DNA of 60,130 nucleotides from Bacteroidia bacterium. Lineage in GTDB: Bacteria; Bacteroidota; Bacteroidia; Bacteroidales; Azobacteroidaceae. The notes beneath the pieces were generated by a model. It was not told the origin of the DNA, searched no databases, and saw nothing but the letters and a program-made list of their open reading frames with translations. The number at the start of each line of letters is the position of its first letter. The stretch's first letter is position 1. The stretch is taken from NCBI GenBank assembly GCA_025996865.1, contig BNTV01000015.1:1-60130 (forward strand), given 5' to 3'. This document shows, in pieces, positions 27,777-36,824 of the stretch. Made by a program: the position numbers and the translations under genes.

Positions 27777-27815
27777 AAATTATGCATACCACTCTCTTTT
27801 CCTGGTTTTCAGATT
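27777..27815 (-). repeat. 3' end of the DoxX-fusion gene, copied at 21199-21237
   Basis: Intact copy of the 39-bp direct repeat (37 of 39 bases shared, same orientation). It covers the last 11 codons and stop of the gene at 27780-29297 and three bases beyond. Confidence 0.8.
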
Positions 27816-29297
27816 TTGAAGCGTCTCAATACAGATATTAACGTCATTCACCACTTGAAAATCAAACATCCCGACACAAATAAAGTCGGCGCCGTTTTCA
27901 AATGCCCAATTAAAGCCGTCTTGCGGGGTAATGGCTCCTGCTGCGAGCACCTTGAATCCCATTACCGGGACTTTCACGCGATTGACAAATTCAACGGTCC
28001 GATCGGGGAACGGACAAAAACAGTTGTCGTGAAACATATTATGATCATTACTGAGGATGCCGTCCACCTCAAACGGTTTTCGGTTTTCACGGGGATGCGC
28101 CGACCAATAATTATCGTGGTGCATCGTTTTCATGTAATAGTCCGGAATAATTCCATTTTCTTCACAAATGATAAATGAGTCAATCGTATGAGCGCCCATA
28201 CCTGCCAAATAACCTTGGCTTCTGATGCGTTCCATCAGTTTGTCTATCACATCCAAGCGGTTATCGCGAACAAGCCAGTCGCACCAATTCCCTTGTAACT
28301 GGATGATATCCATTCCGTTGTCAATGGCTACGGAAACATCTTCGTAAATATCCTTACTCTTTTCTTTGATCCCAACCTGGGTTATCACTTTGATTTTACT
28401 ACCTGTCAATTTTTTATATTTGACCATAACAGGTATGGTTGGAAAACCGATATTGATGGCATTGATACCCGCTTGTTCACACAACATCAGGGTTTCAAAT
28501 ATTTTCTTTTCATTATTATATGCTTTGAAAAGGGCGCCGGCATAGAGTAAATCCCGGGCATGCGCCCAACCGCCTAAGAGATTGCCGCCCATGATCAGAC
28601 GGCTCATTTCCATATTTCCTATTTTTCCTTTGGGTAGTTCGCCTTTCAATTCACTCAATGCTATCTGATTGACCTTGATAGTTGCACCGGATATCGCGTC
28701 TGCGCCATACAAGTTGTAATTCCGGTAAGCGCTCCAACCCACCAATCCCAAAACGGGAAGGCTTATCATATCTTTCAACATTTCCCGCCGGGAATGGTCC
28801 GCCGAACTTGCCTCTTCCGCCGTAAATATCTCTGTCTTAACCTGCTTTCGCGTTTTTAATAATTGTACCAGATGATCTATGCTATGCCCTCTTTCTTTAT
28901 AGAAAAAGAAAAAAACAAGTATGCCGGCTTCTATAAATAATCTATCGACAATATACACATTGCCGTCATTCGTACCGGCCAAAGAAAAGCCAAAAGGCGG
29001 ATATGCGAAATAATACAAAGTTAATAATAACGTTCCGCAGAGAGACGTCCATCTGATAAACACCCCCAGAAACAAAGCCAGGCCAATAAATATCAATCCG
29101 TAGATATTCATGAAATCGACTACTTCCAACCGGACCGGAGAGGAAGCAAGCCAATGGTAGAAACCGGAAAGAAAACCGACGGTATTGTTCAGATAAGATG
29201 CTGCCGTCCAGTTTTCAGCAAATAATTTCGATAATCCCTCGTACAGAAAATGCCAACCGATGGCCATTCTAAGAATTGTAATCACCCATTTCTTCAT
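27780..29297 (-). CDS. DoxX membrane domain fused to a Tat-like segment and a TIM-barrel domain
   Basis: 505 residues in three parts. Residues 1-135 are a four-helix DoxX-type membrane domain (WHFLYEGLSK, YGLIFIGLALFLGVFIRWTS, AGILVFFFFY). Residues 169-190 read SRREMLK followed by a hydrophobic run (PVLGLVGWSA), close to the twin-arginine consensus SRRxFLK. Residues 230-505 are a TIM-barrel protein like an aldo/keto reductase (RLIMGGNLLGGWAHARDL; AGINAINIGF; MGAHTIDSFI). The order suggests a membrane-anchored periplasmic oxidoreductase or sugar-acting enzyme. The catalytic tetrad could not be placed with confidence. It is in the PUL 2 operon, 58 bp from the GH92 stop. Confidence 0.75.
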   Translation of the reverse strand: MKKWVITILRMAIGWHFLYEGLSKLFAENWTAASYLNNTVGFLSGFYHWLASSPVRLEVVDFMNIYGLIFIGLALFLGVFIRWTSLCGTLLLTLYYFAYPPFGFSLAGTNDGNVYIVDRLFIEAGILVFFFFYKERGHSIDHLVQLLKTRKQVKTEIFTAEEASSADHSRREMLKDMISLPVLGLVGWSAYRNYNLYGADAISGATIKVNQIALSELKGELPKGKIGNMEMSRLIMGGNLLGGWAHARDLLYAGALFKAYNNEKKIFETLMLCEQAGINAINIGFPTIPVMVKYKKLTGSKIKVITQVGIKEKSKDIYEDVSVAIDNGMDIIQLQGNWCDWLVRDNRLDVIDKLMERIRSQGYLAGMGAHTIDSFIICEENGIIPDYYMKTMHHDNYWSAHPRENRKPFEVDGILSNDHNMFHDNCFCPFPDRTVEFVNRVKVPVMGFKVLAAGAITPQDGFNWAFENGADFICVGMFDFQVVNDVNICIETLQNLKTRKREWYA

Positions 29298-29355
29298 TTT
29301 ATTTACTTTATTTAGTGAGCAAAATTAAATTGTTTTATTTCACAAAGATAATACT

Positions 29356-31629
29356 TTATTTACTTTTATTCGGTTCATTTCCCATTACAAATTCCAAAAT
29401 GCCTCCCTTTGCAATATCTTCGTGTCTTATCCATGAATGGGTATATTCTTTCCCGTTCAACCGGGCAGATTGGATGTATTTATTTTGGACACTGTTGTTG
29501 ATGGCTTTTACGGTAAACAATTTATTCCCGATACGGATATTTGCTTCGTCAAACAGCGGAGCGCCTATCACGTAAACGGCTGCCGCCGGATTGACCGGAT
29601 AAAAGCCCAATGCCGAAAATACGTACCATGAAGAGGTTTGTCCGGCATCGTCATTTCCGCAGATACCTTCCGGCGCAGCAGTATATTTTTCATTCATGAT
29701 GCGGCGTACCATTTCCTGCGTTTTCCAAGGAACGCCGGCATAATTGTACATATAAGCCACATGCTGGGATTGTTCATTGCCGTGTGCATACTGGCCGATC
29801 ATACCCGTCACATCGGCGGAATAGACGCCTGTAAGTTCGGAGGATTGGGAAAAGAGATCATCAAGCCGTTTCTCAAAATTTTCCTTGCCTCCCATCAACC
29901 GGATTAAATCGTAAGGATTGTGTTGTATATGAAAAAGATATTGCCATGCGTTCGCTTCGCAAAATCCCGAACCGGTTTCCTGGTGCGAAACGGCGAAAGG
30001 ATCGAAAGGTTCCATCCATTGTCCGTCGGATCGTTTCGGACGGAAAAAACCGGTGACAGGATCCCAAAGATGACGATAACTTACGCCCTGTTTTTCAAAA
30101 TATTTTACATCATCATATTTCCCTGTTATTTTTGCCATCTGTCCGATGCACCATTCATCGTAGGCAAATTCTATCGTTTCCGCAGCAGATCGCGCCAATA
30201 AATCGGACGGAACGTAACCGTAATCATGCAATAAATCAAGTCCGTCGCCGGTGCGCATGGAATTTTTCCGCATCAAGTCATACGCTTTTTGGTAATCAAA
30301 TCCGTCAAATCCTTTCACGACCGCTTCAAGGATAACGGGCATTACGTGCTGTCCGCACATGCCATGGCTGTTTTGTCCCAAGATTGTATAACCGGGTAAG
30401 AGCTGTGCCGGATCATGTATAGCTACATGCAATATGGAGTTGATTAAGTCGTTGACCCGTTCGGGATGCAAGATGGTAAGCAGCGGATGTTGCGAACGGT
30501 AGGTGTCCCAGAGGGAAAAAAAGGTATAGTTGGTAAACCCGTCCCGATGTTGTTGTCCGTTTGCATCGGTATAGGTATGATCCGGATCTTCATTCAGAAA
30601 CGGCGCAAGCATGGTATGATACAGGGCGGTGTAAAAGACGGTTTGCTGTTCGGGTGTTCCGCCGCTGATCTTTATTTTTTCCAATTGTGCTGTCCACGCG
30701 GCGGTAGTAGAAGCGACTATCCGGTTGAAATCCCAGTCCGGATTTTCTGTCCGGATGTTTTCGGCCGCTCTTTCTTCATTAACCGGTGAAAGGCCTACTT
30801 TAACCAATATTTTTTCCCCTGCTTGGGTGCGGAAATCAAAGTATGCTTTGTTGTCATCTACCAAACCATACGTATCAAACGGTTTGGAAAATTCGACAGC
30901 AAAATACATTTTAGACAGATGAGGCGCTTCTCCGGCGGCAACAAATCCCGTAACGGTTTGTTCATCCTGTTTCCGGATTCCGGTATGATCCGGCGACTGT
31001 CCGTTTCCATGCGATAAATCAAGGATAATATGCGCTTGTTTTGTTTCCGGAAAGGTATATCTGTGAAAACCGGTTCTTTCTGTTGCCGTTAGCTCGGCAA
31101 CAATATCATAATCAATTAACCGGACAGCGTAATATCCCGGCCATGCTTTTTCCTGAGAATGTAAGAACCGGGAACGGTATCCTTTGTCCGGTTCCGTATC
31201 GGTGGAGGGGGATAGCTGTTTTTTTCCCGTAGTAGGCATAAGCAGTATCCAATCCGGGAATAATCCATTGCCGGAAGTATGCTGATGTACAAAACCCATC
31301 ACGGTAGAGTCGCTGTAATGATACCCTCCCAGACTGGAATATTTGTTGGTATTCAAATCGGGACTCAGCTGCACCATACCGAAAGGATATTGAGCGCCCG
31401 GATAGCATCCGCCGCCAAAAGGATATCCGGTTTTGGCGTCGGAAACCCGGTCGGCTTCCGGTCGCCCCTTGACAAAGCCGCCGGTACCGATAAACGGATT
31501 GACTTTTGCCGGTAATCCTTCCGGTAAAGGCAATGTATTTGTTTCAAAATCATTGATCCGGTCTTGTTTTGTGCAGGAACAAACTGCCGTCAACAAGCAG
31601 ATGAAAAGGAATTGCGTTGATGTCTTCAT
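29356..31629 (-). CDS. GH92 exo-alpha-mannosidase-like lipoprotein, divergent copy
   Basis: 757 residues with lipobox AVCSC. The family opening VNPFIGTGG and SPDLNTNK are followed by the barrel motif GNDDAGQTSSWYVFSALGFY (near residue 660), which carries the GH92 calcium/catalytic aspartate. Known members are calcium-dependent inverting alpha-mannosidases. The middle motif LPGYTILGQNSHGMCGQHVM differs from the usual GMPxW ... MIGxH pattern seen in the second PUL 2 copy, so its linkage specificity probably differs. It lies 12 bp after the GH105 gene. Confidence 0.88.
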   Translation of the reverse strand: MKTSTQFLFICLLTAVCSCTKQDRINDFETNTLPLPEGLPAKVNPFIGTGGFVKGRPEADRVSDAKTGYPFGGGCYPGAQYPFGMVQLSPDLNTNKYSSLGGYHYSDSTVMGFVHQHTSGNGLFPDWILLMPTTGKKQLSPSTDTEPDKGYRSRFLHSQEKAWPGYYAVRLIDYDIVAELTATERTGFHRYTFPETKQAHIILDLSHGNGQSPDHTGIRKQDEQTVTGFVAAGEAPHLSKMYFAVEFSKPFDTYGLVDDNKAYFDFRTQAGEKILVKVGLSPVNEERAAENIRTENPDWDFNRIVASTTAAWTAQLEKIKISGGTPEQQTVFYTALYHTMLAPFLNEDPDHTYTDANGQQHRDGFTNYTFFSLWDTYRSQHPLLTILHPERVNDLINSILHVAIHDPAQLLPGYTILGQNSHGMCGQHVMPVILEAVVKGFDGFDYQKAYDLMRKNSMRTGDGLDLLHDYGYVPSDLLARSAAETIEFAYDEWCIGQMAKITGKYDDVKYFEKQGVSYRHLWDPVTGFFRPKRSDGQWMEPFDPFAVSHQETGSGFCEANAWQYLFHIQHNPYDLIRLMGGKENFEKRLDDLFSQSSELTGVYSADVTGMIGQYAHGNEQSQHVAYMYNYAGVPWKTQEMVRRIMNEKYTAAPEGICGNDDAGQTSSWYVFSALGFYPVNPAAAVYVIGAPLFDEANIRIGNKLFTVKAINNSVQNKYIQSARLNGKEYTHSWIRHEDIAKGGILEFVMGNEPNKSK

Positions 31630-31641
31630 TTGACAGTGCGT

Positions 31642-32799
31642 TTATTTCACCAAAGCGTATGCGCACCACAGCATGGGCGCTTGTCCATGCAAGTCGCCGG
31701 TTAAAGCGCGCCGGTCGATGTAATGTTGCCGGTTATCTTCCGCTCCCGTTCCTTCACAGACGGATTTTACGTCGCCGATTTCATCAATTTGAGCGCATAA
31801 AGCCAGCCATCCTTTGCGTGCTGTGGGACCGAAAGCATTCCCGTCCAACCATTTGTTTTTTACGCCTGTAATCAAGGCGTAAGTAAACATGGCCGATCCG
31901 GAAGATTCTTCCCATAATTCCTCATCATCAACCAATTGCCTCCACATGCCGTCTTCTTTCTGGTATTCTTTCAAGGTCGTCATCATTTTGATGTAGGCTT
32001 GCATGATGGCAGGCCGGTCAAGATTATTATCCGGAAGAATACTTAACAGTTCAGCCATACCGGCGGCCATCCATCCATTGCCGCGTCCCCAGAAGAACGG
32101 TACGGAAGGCGTGTGATAAAACAGTCCGTTGGGCCGTTGAATGGAGTCAAGATACATGACCATTTCGCGGGCAGCCCGATTGATGTAGTTGACGTCGCCT
32201 GTCACCCGATAAGCCTGCGATTGAACCGTGGTAATCATGAACATATCATCGACCCATATCCGGGTTTGCCACGAGTAACCTTTATCCGCCCATTCTTTTC
32301 CTTCGGGCGTAAGGTCTTCGTTTTCGGGTAAATCCCATTGCGTATTTGCATACATCATCCCCATGGTTTTGTATTTGTCTTGTTTCGTGACCAAATACAA
32401 TTCAAGCGGTAATGCGCCAAAAACATTGTTATCTACATGATTGGGCTTGGGTTGCAAATAAGCCTCCGTTGTAAAAAGCGGGTCAAACCTCTTTTCCAAG
32501 CGGTCGATTAATTCCTGATTTTTGGTTGTTTCGGCAAACCATAATCCACCTAACCAGGCACATACATCCGGATAGGAAATCTGGTTCCGGGTTTCATTTA
32601 CCCGAAGGGGACTTCCATACATCGAATGCCATTGTCCCAAAAAACGTTCAGTGAGTTTATTGCCAACGAGTACCGGATCCGCTTCTACCGGGAAATTTTC
32701 CAGACAGGCTTCCTGTTTCTTGCTACAGGAAATACACAGTGATGCAACAAGCGCTGCTACAAAAAATAGATAGAACGAAGTTTGTTTTTTTGTTTTCAT
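31642..32799 (-). CDS. GH105 (GH88-like) unsaturated uronyl hydrolase, lipoprotein
   Basis: 385 residues, an (alpha/alpha)6-barrel length. Signal peptide and lipobox SLCISC. Family motifs are VWVDDMFM-like IWVDDMFM (near residue 180), FFWGRGNGWMAAGMAELL (near 240) and the aspartate of this family is expected in the YPDVCAWLGG or WVDDMF segments. GH105 enzymes hydrate and remove the 4,5-unsaturated uronic acid left by polysaccharide lyases, so it implies an upstream lyase; none is in PUL 2. It lies 20 bp after the GH67-like gene. Confidence 0.87.
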   Translation of the reverse strand: MKTKKQTSFYLFFVAALVASLCISCSKKQEACLENFPVEADPVLVGNKLTERFLGQWHSMYGSPLRVNETRNQISYPDVCAWLGGLWFAETTKNQELIDRLEKRFDPLFTTEAYLQPKPNHVDNNVFGALPLELYLVTKQDKYKTMGMMYANTQWDLPENEDLTPEGKEWADKGYSWQTRIWVDDMFMITTVQSQAYRVTGDVNYINRAAREMVMYLDSIQRPNGLFYHTPSVPFFWGRGNGWMAAGMAELLSILPDNNLDRPAIMQAYIKMMTTLKEYQKEDGMWRQLVDDEELWEESSGSAMFTYALITGVKNKWLDGNAFGPTARKGWLALCAQIDEIGDVKSVCEGTGAEDNRQHYIDRRALTGDLHGQAPMLWCAYALVK

Positions 32800-32819
32800 A
32801 AAATTGTTTATTTAATTAG

Positions 32820-34520
32820 TTATATACATTTTTTTATCGCCTCTCTGATTTGTCCTGTGTATTCCTGCAAGAGGGAAGCCGTCAGGAGTGGAAAATTACC
32901 TTTATATACCTGGTCCACTTCTACGGCCAATTTTTCGATCTGCGACAAACAGATTTCCAAATTTTTCCGGTTTTCCGCTCCTTTTTCGGGAGCGTTCAGT
33001 TTTTCAATCCGGTAACGGAAAAAGGCTTCCAGATGCAGTTTGGATGCTCTTGCCAAATCGCGTTGACGGGTCAATTGCTCTTTCAGCATCCGGTAATCTT
33101 CCGGTTGGAGCGTCTTACGGGCATCTTCAATATCTTGTAAAGACAGGGCGTTCAGTCGCAAAGCCTCATCTCTTTCGGCAATAAGCTCCTGAATGAGATA
33201 TTCTCGGGGATAGTTCAGCAGTTCGTTCATCCGGTAATTTCCCATGAAGTCTTCGGGTTTCAGTCGGGCATTGCATTTAGCGTAATTCAAAACATGCGAT
33301 TCTACATACGGGAGATTGGCGAAAGAACTGTGATTGAACACCCACATACCTTCGATGTAAAAGATTTTCCGTCCGATATCATCCGTCCGTTTCAAGGCGG
33401 AAATGACCTTATCGGCCGGTTTTTCGCCAAAGCGTTCAGTCGCCCAGTCTTTCCATATTTGTTCGATTGGGGTAAACGGATCGTCGGCAAGCCGGGAAAG
33501 GGCGTAGAAGTTGATTTCGTTTGGTTTTCCGAATAACGCGCCATATTCCCAGTTAACCCGCATATTTAAAGTCTGAATACTGGAATTGCGCCATAAGGCA
33601 TGTTGCAAACGAGCTTGTATTTCTTCCGGATAGCAGTAGGGGACTAAGGCCTGCCCCCAATATTCGCCGGTACCGTCGAACTGGAGTTGCGCGGGCATAT
33701 CCGCAATGGTTTGCATGATATTGTTGGCGGGTTTGGAAGGCACCCAATCCCCCGGCTGGCACTTGTGATCCAACAGAAACGGATAATTCCGGTCTCTGTC
33801 CTTCAATGCGTCTATCATGATCTGTTCCTGATAGGGGAAATGGCTGAATGTAAGCAACATGAAATCCTTGTTCCGGCTTTGGGCTGCCCGCGAATGGGCA
33901 TCGAACAAATATTTGAAATAATCCGAAGGAGAATAATAAGGGGCAGGCGTATGGGTAGCATTATCAAAGACCAGATCCTCAAACATATTGGCATCGTCCA
34001 CCATGGGTGTTTCCCACAAATAAAACTCAAAACAGTCCATTTCCGGTATTACATCATACAGTTCTTTCGTTTTATTCTCGATGAATTGCCAGAATTTCCG
34101 ATTGTTTAACTCCTTCATTTCCGGATATTGTTCAAAAAGATTTGCGGGAGCTGCCGGTTCACCGCCACCGATAACTAAATAAACGCCTTTATTCTTAAGC
34201 CGTTGGTAATATTTCCGGTATTGTCTGATATGTTCCGCGTCGGGTGTCTTTTTCACCTTGTCGTATTCCCTGTAGCTTACCCAATCATCACTTGAAAAAC
34301 CGTGTATATTGACAATATCAATACCATACCTGTCAATTGCTTTTTCGATGGTTTGCAATATTCCGGAAGGGTCTTGCCGAAGTCCCACACTATTAAAAGT
34401 GGCGGATAATTTGAGTTTTTTCTGCGACAACACATTGGGGAAGATCTCTACCGTTTCTTGCGCCGACAGATTGCTCCCTAACATAGAGAACAAAAATAAA
34501 AAAAGAAAGAAGCGTTTCAT
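32820..34520 (-). CDS. Secreted TIM-barrel protein, distantly GH67/GH115-like, function unknown
   Basis: 566 residues with a signal peptide ending LSAQ. The barrel reads DIVNIHGFSSDDWVSY, CFEFYLWETPMVDDANMF, and FDGTGEYWGQALVPYCYP (near residue 283), then RVNWEYGALFGKPNEINFYA. The DxTGEYWG and RVNWE motifs recall alpha-glucuronidase-type TIM-barrel enzymes, with E residues at EYWG and LWE as catalytic candidates. The last 150 residues are helical. It sits between GH92 and GH105 genes, so cleavage of a uronic acid linkage is plausible. Family placement is weak and could be wrong. Confidence 0.6.
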   Translation of the reverse strand: MKRFFLFLFLFSMLGSNLSAQETVEIFPNVLSQKKLKLSATFNSVGLRQDPSGILQTIEKAIDRYGIDIVNIHGFSSDDWVSYREYDKVKKTPDAEHIRQYRKYYQRLKNKGVYLVIGGGEPAAPANLFEQYPEMKELNNRKFWQFIENKTKELYDVIPEMDCFEFYLWETPMVDDANMFEDLVFDNATHTPAPYYSPSDYFKYLFDAHSRAAQSRNKDFMLLTFSHFPYQEQIMIDALKDRDRNYPFLLDHKCQPGDWVPSKPANNIMQTIADMPAQLQFDGTGEYWGQALVPYCYPEEIQARLQHALWRNSSIQTLNMRVNWEYGALFGKPNEINFYALSRLADDPFTPIEQIWKDWATERFGEKPADKVISALKRTDDIGRKIFYIEGMWVFNHSSFANLPYVESHVLNYAKCNARLKPEDFMGNYRMNELLNYPREYLIQELIAERDEALRLNALSLQDIEDARKTLQPEDYRMLKEQLTRQRDLARASKLHLEAFFRYRIEKLNAPEKGAENRKNLEICLSQIEKLAVEVDQVYKGNFPLLTASLLQEYTGQIREAIKKCI

Positions 34521-34546
34521 ACGTACATCATTTGTTTTATTGTTAT

Positions 34547-36802
34547 TTACCGTGTCATTTCAAACACAATTTCTTTGGCATTCATGATTTCATCGTAGGA
34601 AAAAAACCATTTGCCGGATGGTTTACCGTCAATCGTCACGGATTGTACATATTTGTTCTCTTCCGAAAAATGATTGGCCTTAATGGTCAGAATTTTCTCT
34701 GTGCCTTGATGTTGCAGTTTCATCCTTATCACTGGAAATTGCGGCGCTCCGACAGCAAATTCATTGCTGCCGGGGGTGACGGGATAGAATCCCATGCAAC
34801 TGAACAGATACCAGGCAGACATTTGTCCGCAGTCATCATTGCCCTCTAATCCGTCGGGTGCGTTCCGATAGTTATTCCTTGTATATTTTCGTATCAGTTC
34901 CTGCGCCTTACGGGGCTGGTTGCAATAATCGTACAGATAAATATAATGATGACCGGGTTCATTGTCGTGACGGTAGTGATTTTCATTGAAATTTCGGTCT
35001 AACTTATCTTCAAAAGCCTGTTTTCCACCCATCAGTTCTATCAATCCCGGAATGTCCTGCAATACGCAAAACAGATACGTCCATTTGTCGCCTTCGGTAA
35101 ATCCGGTCCGATCCTCGTCGTTCAACATGATCCATTCGCCGTCGTAAGTGCGCGGCAGCATGAATCCGCTTTCTTTGTGAAAGAGATACTTGTAATTGTC
35201 CGCCCACAGTCTCAAGTGATGCTCATCTTCTGTTTTTCCCAACGATTTTGCCAATTGCGCCACACACCAGTCATCGTATGCATACTCCAGTGTGCAGGAA
35301 ACACCCTCTTCGGAATGATCCAGCGGGACATATCCCAAACTATGATAAAAGGACAAACCCGCCCGGGCTTCGTAGGAAGTCCAATTTTGGATGGGAGTAT
35401 GACGATCTTGTGTGTCGCAATCCGGAGGCGTCATGGCATTCTTGCGCATCGCTTCGTAGGCGAGGTTCACGTCATAATTACGCAGGCCTTTCATGTAGGC
35501 GTCCGCAATGACAGCGTCGGCATGCGTCCCGATCATCATATTCGTATAGGCAGGATTGGGCCATTTAGGCATCCATCCGCCCTCACGATACATTTGCAGC
35601 AACGAAGTAATCCAGTTACCGGTCAGTTCCGGTTCGAGAAAGGTCATCAACGGATGGAAGGCTCTGAAAGTATCCCATAGCGAAAAATCGTTGTACGAAA
35701 CGCCATTGTGGATCGTATCGTCGAAAGCGCTGTAATAGCGGCCATATTCCGAAAATTCCCGCGGGAACTGGTAGCAATGATACAAAGCGGTGTAAAAAAC
35801 GGTTTTGTGGTCATCCGTTGTTTTGTCTATGGTCAATTTGGCGAGTTTTTCGTTCCATTGCTGTTTGGTGGCGTTCGCTACGGATTGGAAATCCCACGAA
35901 GGGATTTCCTTTTCCATATTTTCACGCGCCTGTTCTACACTGATAAAGGAGGTTGCTATTTTTACCAGCATACACTCTCCCGATTTTGTCGGGAAAGTAA
36001 TGTAAGCGCCTGCGCGAGTGCCGGTTCTTTCTGTGCTTCCGGCTGAAATGTCGCTATGATCCCAGGTGCCGTATGCTTCAAACGGTCTGTCTAATTGAAT
36101 CACAAAATATCCCTTGAAATTTTTCAGTTCAGGTCCCAGATGAGAAGAAAATCGGTCAGGGTTGTATCCTGAGATTTCCCTTCGTTCGGGGTCAATTTTG
36201 ATCCATCCTCGCAATTGCTCAAGCCGCGAACGATAGTCGTTGCGCCGGTTGGTAATGGCGGGATTCAGGTTGATGCCCTGTATGATCAGATGCGCCGTTT
36301 CACTTTTGGGATAGGTAAACCGCATCAGAGCGCATCGGCTGGTTGCTGTGATTTCCCCTTTGATCTTCCGGTGATTTTCCGCATCCATCTCCACCGAATA
36401 AAGGTAGGGAGTAGCCTTTTCACGGGTATGTGAAAAGGCTAATTTACGATCTTCGGGCAAGGGTCTCAACTTTCCTGTCTGCGGCATGACCGACATATAG
36501 CCATAATCGCCCTGCCACGGATTGGGTTGATGAGAAGCCATAAAGCCGATAATCGTGGTGTCTTCGTATGCATAAGGCATAGCTCCCGTTTGATTTTCGC
36601 GGGTCTGGGGAAGAAAATTGGTCATCGCAAAAGGACTTCCTACAGCCGGCATGGTACCTCCGTTAGGTCGTCCGTTAGGTTCCAAGGTAGTACCGATCAA
36701 CGGATTGACATAATCGACCCATTCTTTCTCTTTGGCCGAAACGGAAAATTCCATGAAAAAAATACTGAAAACAATCCATTTTATGATTTTTCTCTTCTTC
36801 AT
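34547..36802 (-). CDS. GH92 exo-alpha-mannosidase
   Basis: 751 residues with a signal peptide (ending SVSAK). VDYVNPLIGTTLEPNGRPNG, MPKWPNPAYTNMMIGTHAD and GNDDCGQMSAWYLFSCMGFY (near 655) are strong GH92 motifs. Family members are calcium-dependent alpha-mannosidases of several linkages. It lies 22 bp before the 357-residue module protein and 26 bp before the GH67-like gene, in the same operon. It keeps the standard MIGTH pattern that the other GH92 lacks. Confidence 0.92.
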   Translation of the reverse strand: MKKRKIIKWIVFSIFFMEFSVSAKEKEWVDYVNPLIGTTLEPNGRPNGGTMPAVGSPFAMTNFLPQTRENQTGAMPYAYEDTTIIGFMASHQPNPWQGDYGYMSVMPQTGKLRPLPEDRKLAFSHTREKATPYLYSVEMDAENHRKIKGEITATSRCALMRFTYPKSETAHLIIQGINLNPAITNRRNDYRSRLEQLRGWIKIDPERREISGYNPDRFSSHLGPELKNFKGYFVIQLDRPFEAYGTWDHSDISAGSTERTGTRAGAYITFPTKSGECMLVKIATSFISVEQARENMEKEIPSWDFQSVANATKQQWNEKLAKLTIDKTTDDHKTVFYTALYHCYQFPREFSEYGRYYSAFDDTIHNGVSYNDFSLWDTFRAFHPLMTFLEPELTGNWITSLLQMYREGGWMPKWPNPAYTNMMIGTHADAVIADAYMKGLRNYDVNLAYEAMRKNAMTPPDCDTQDRHTPIQNWTSYEARAGLSFYHSLGYVPLDHSEEGVSCTLEYAYDDWCVAQLAKSLGKTEDEHHLRLWADNYKYLFHKESGFMLPRTYDGEWIMLNDEDRTGFTEGDKWTYLFCVLQDIPGLIELMGGKQAFEDKLDRNFNENHYRHDNEPGHHYIYLYDYCNQPRKAQELIRKYTRNNYRNAPDGLEGNDDCGQMSAWYLFSCMGFYPVTPGSNEFAVGAPQFPVIRMKLQHQGTEKILTIKANHFSEENKYVQSVTIDGKPSGKWFFSYDEIMNAKEIVFEMTR

Positions 36803-36824
36803 TAGACCGTATTTTATGATTTTT

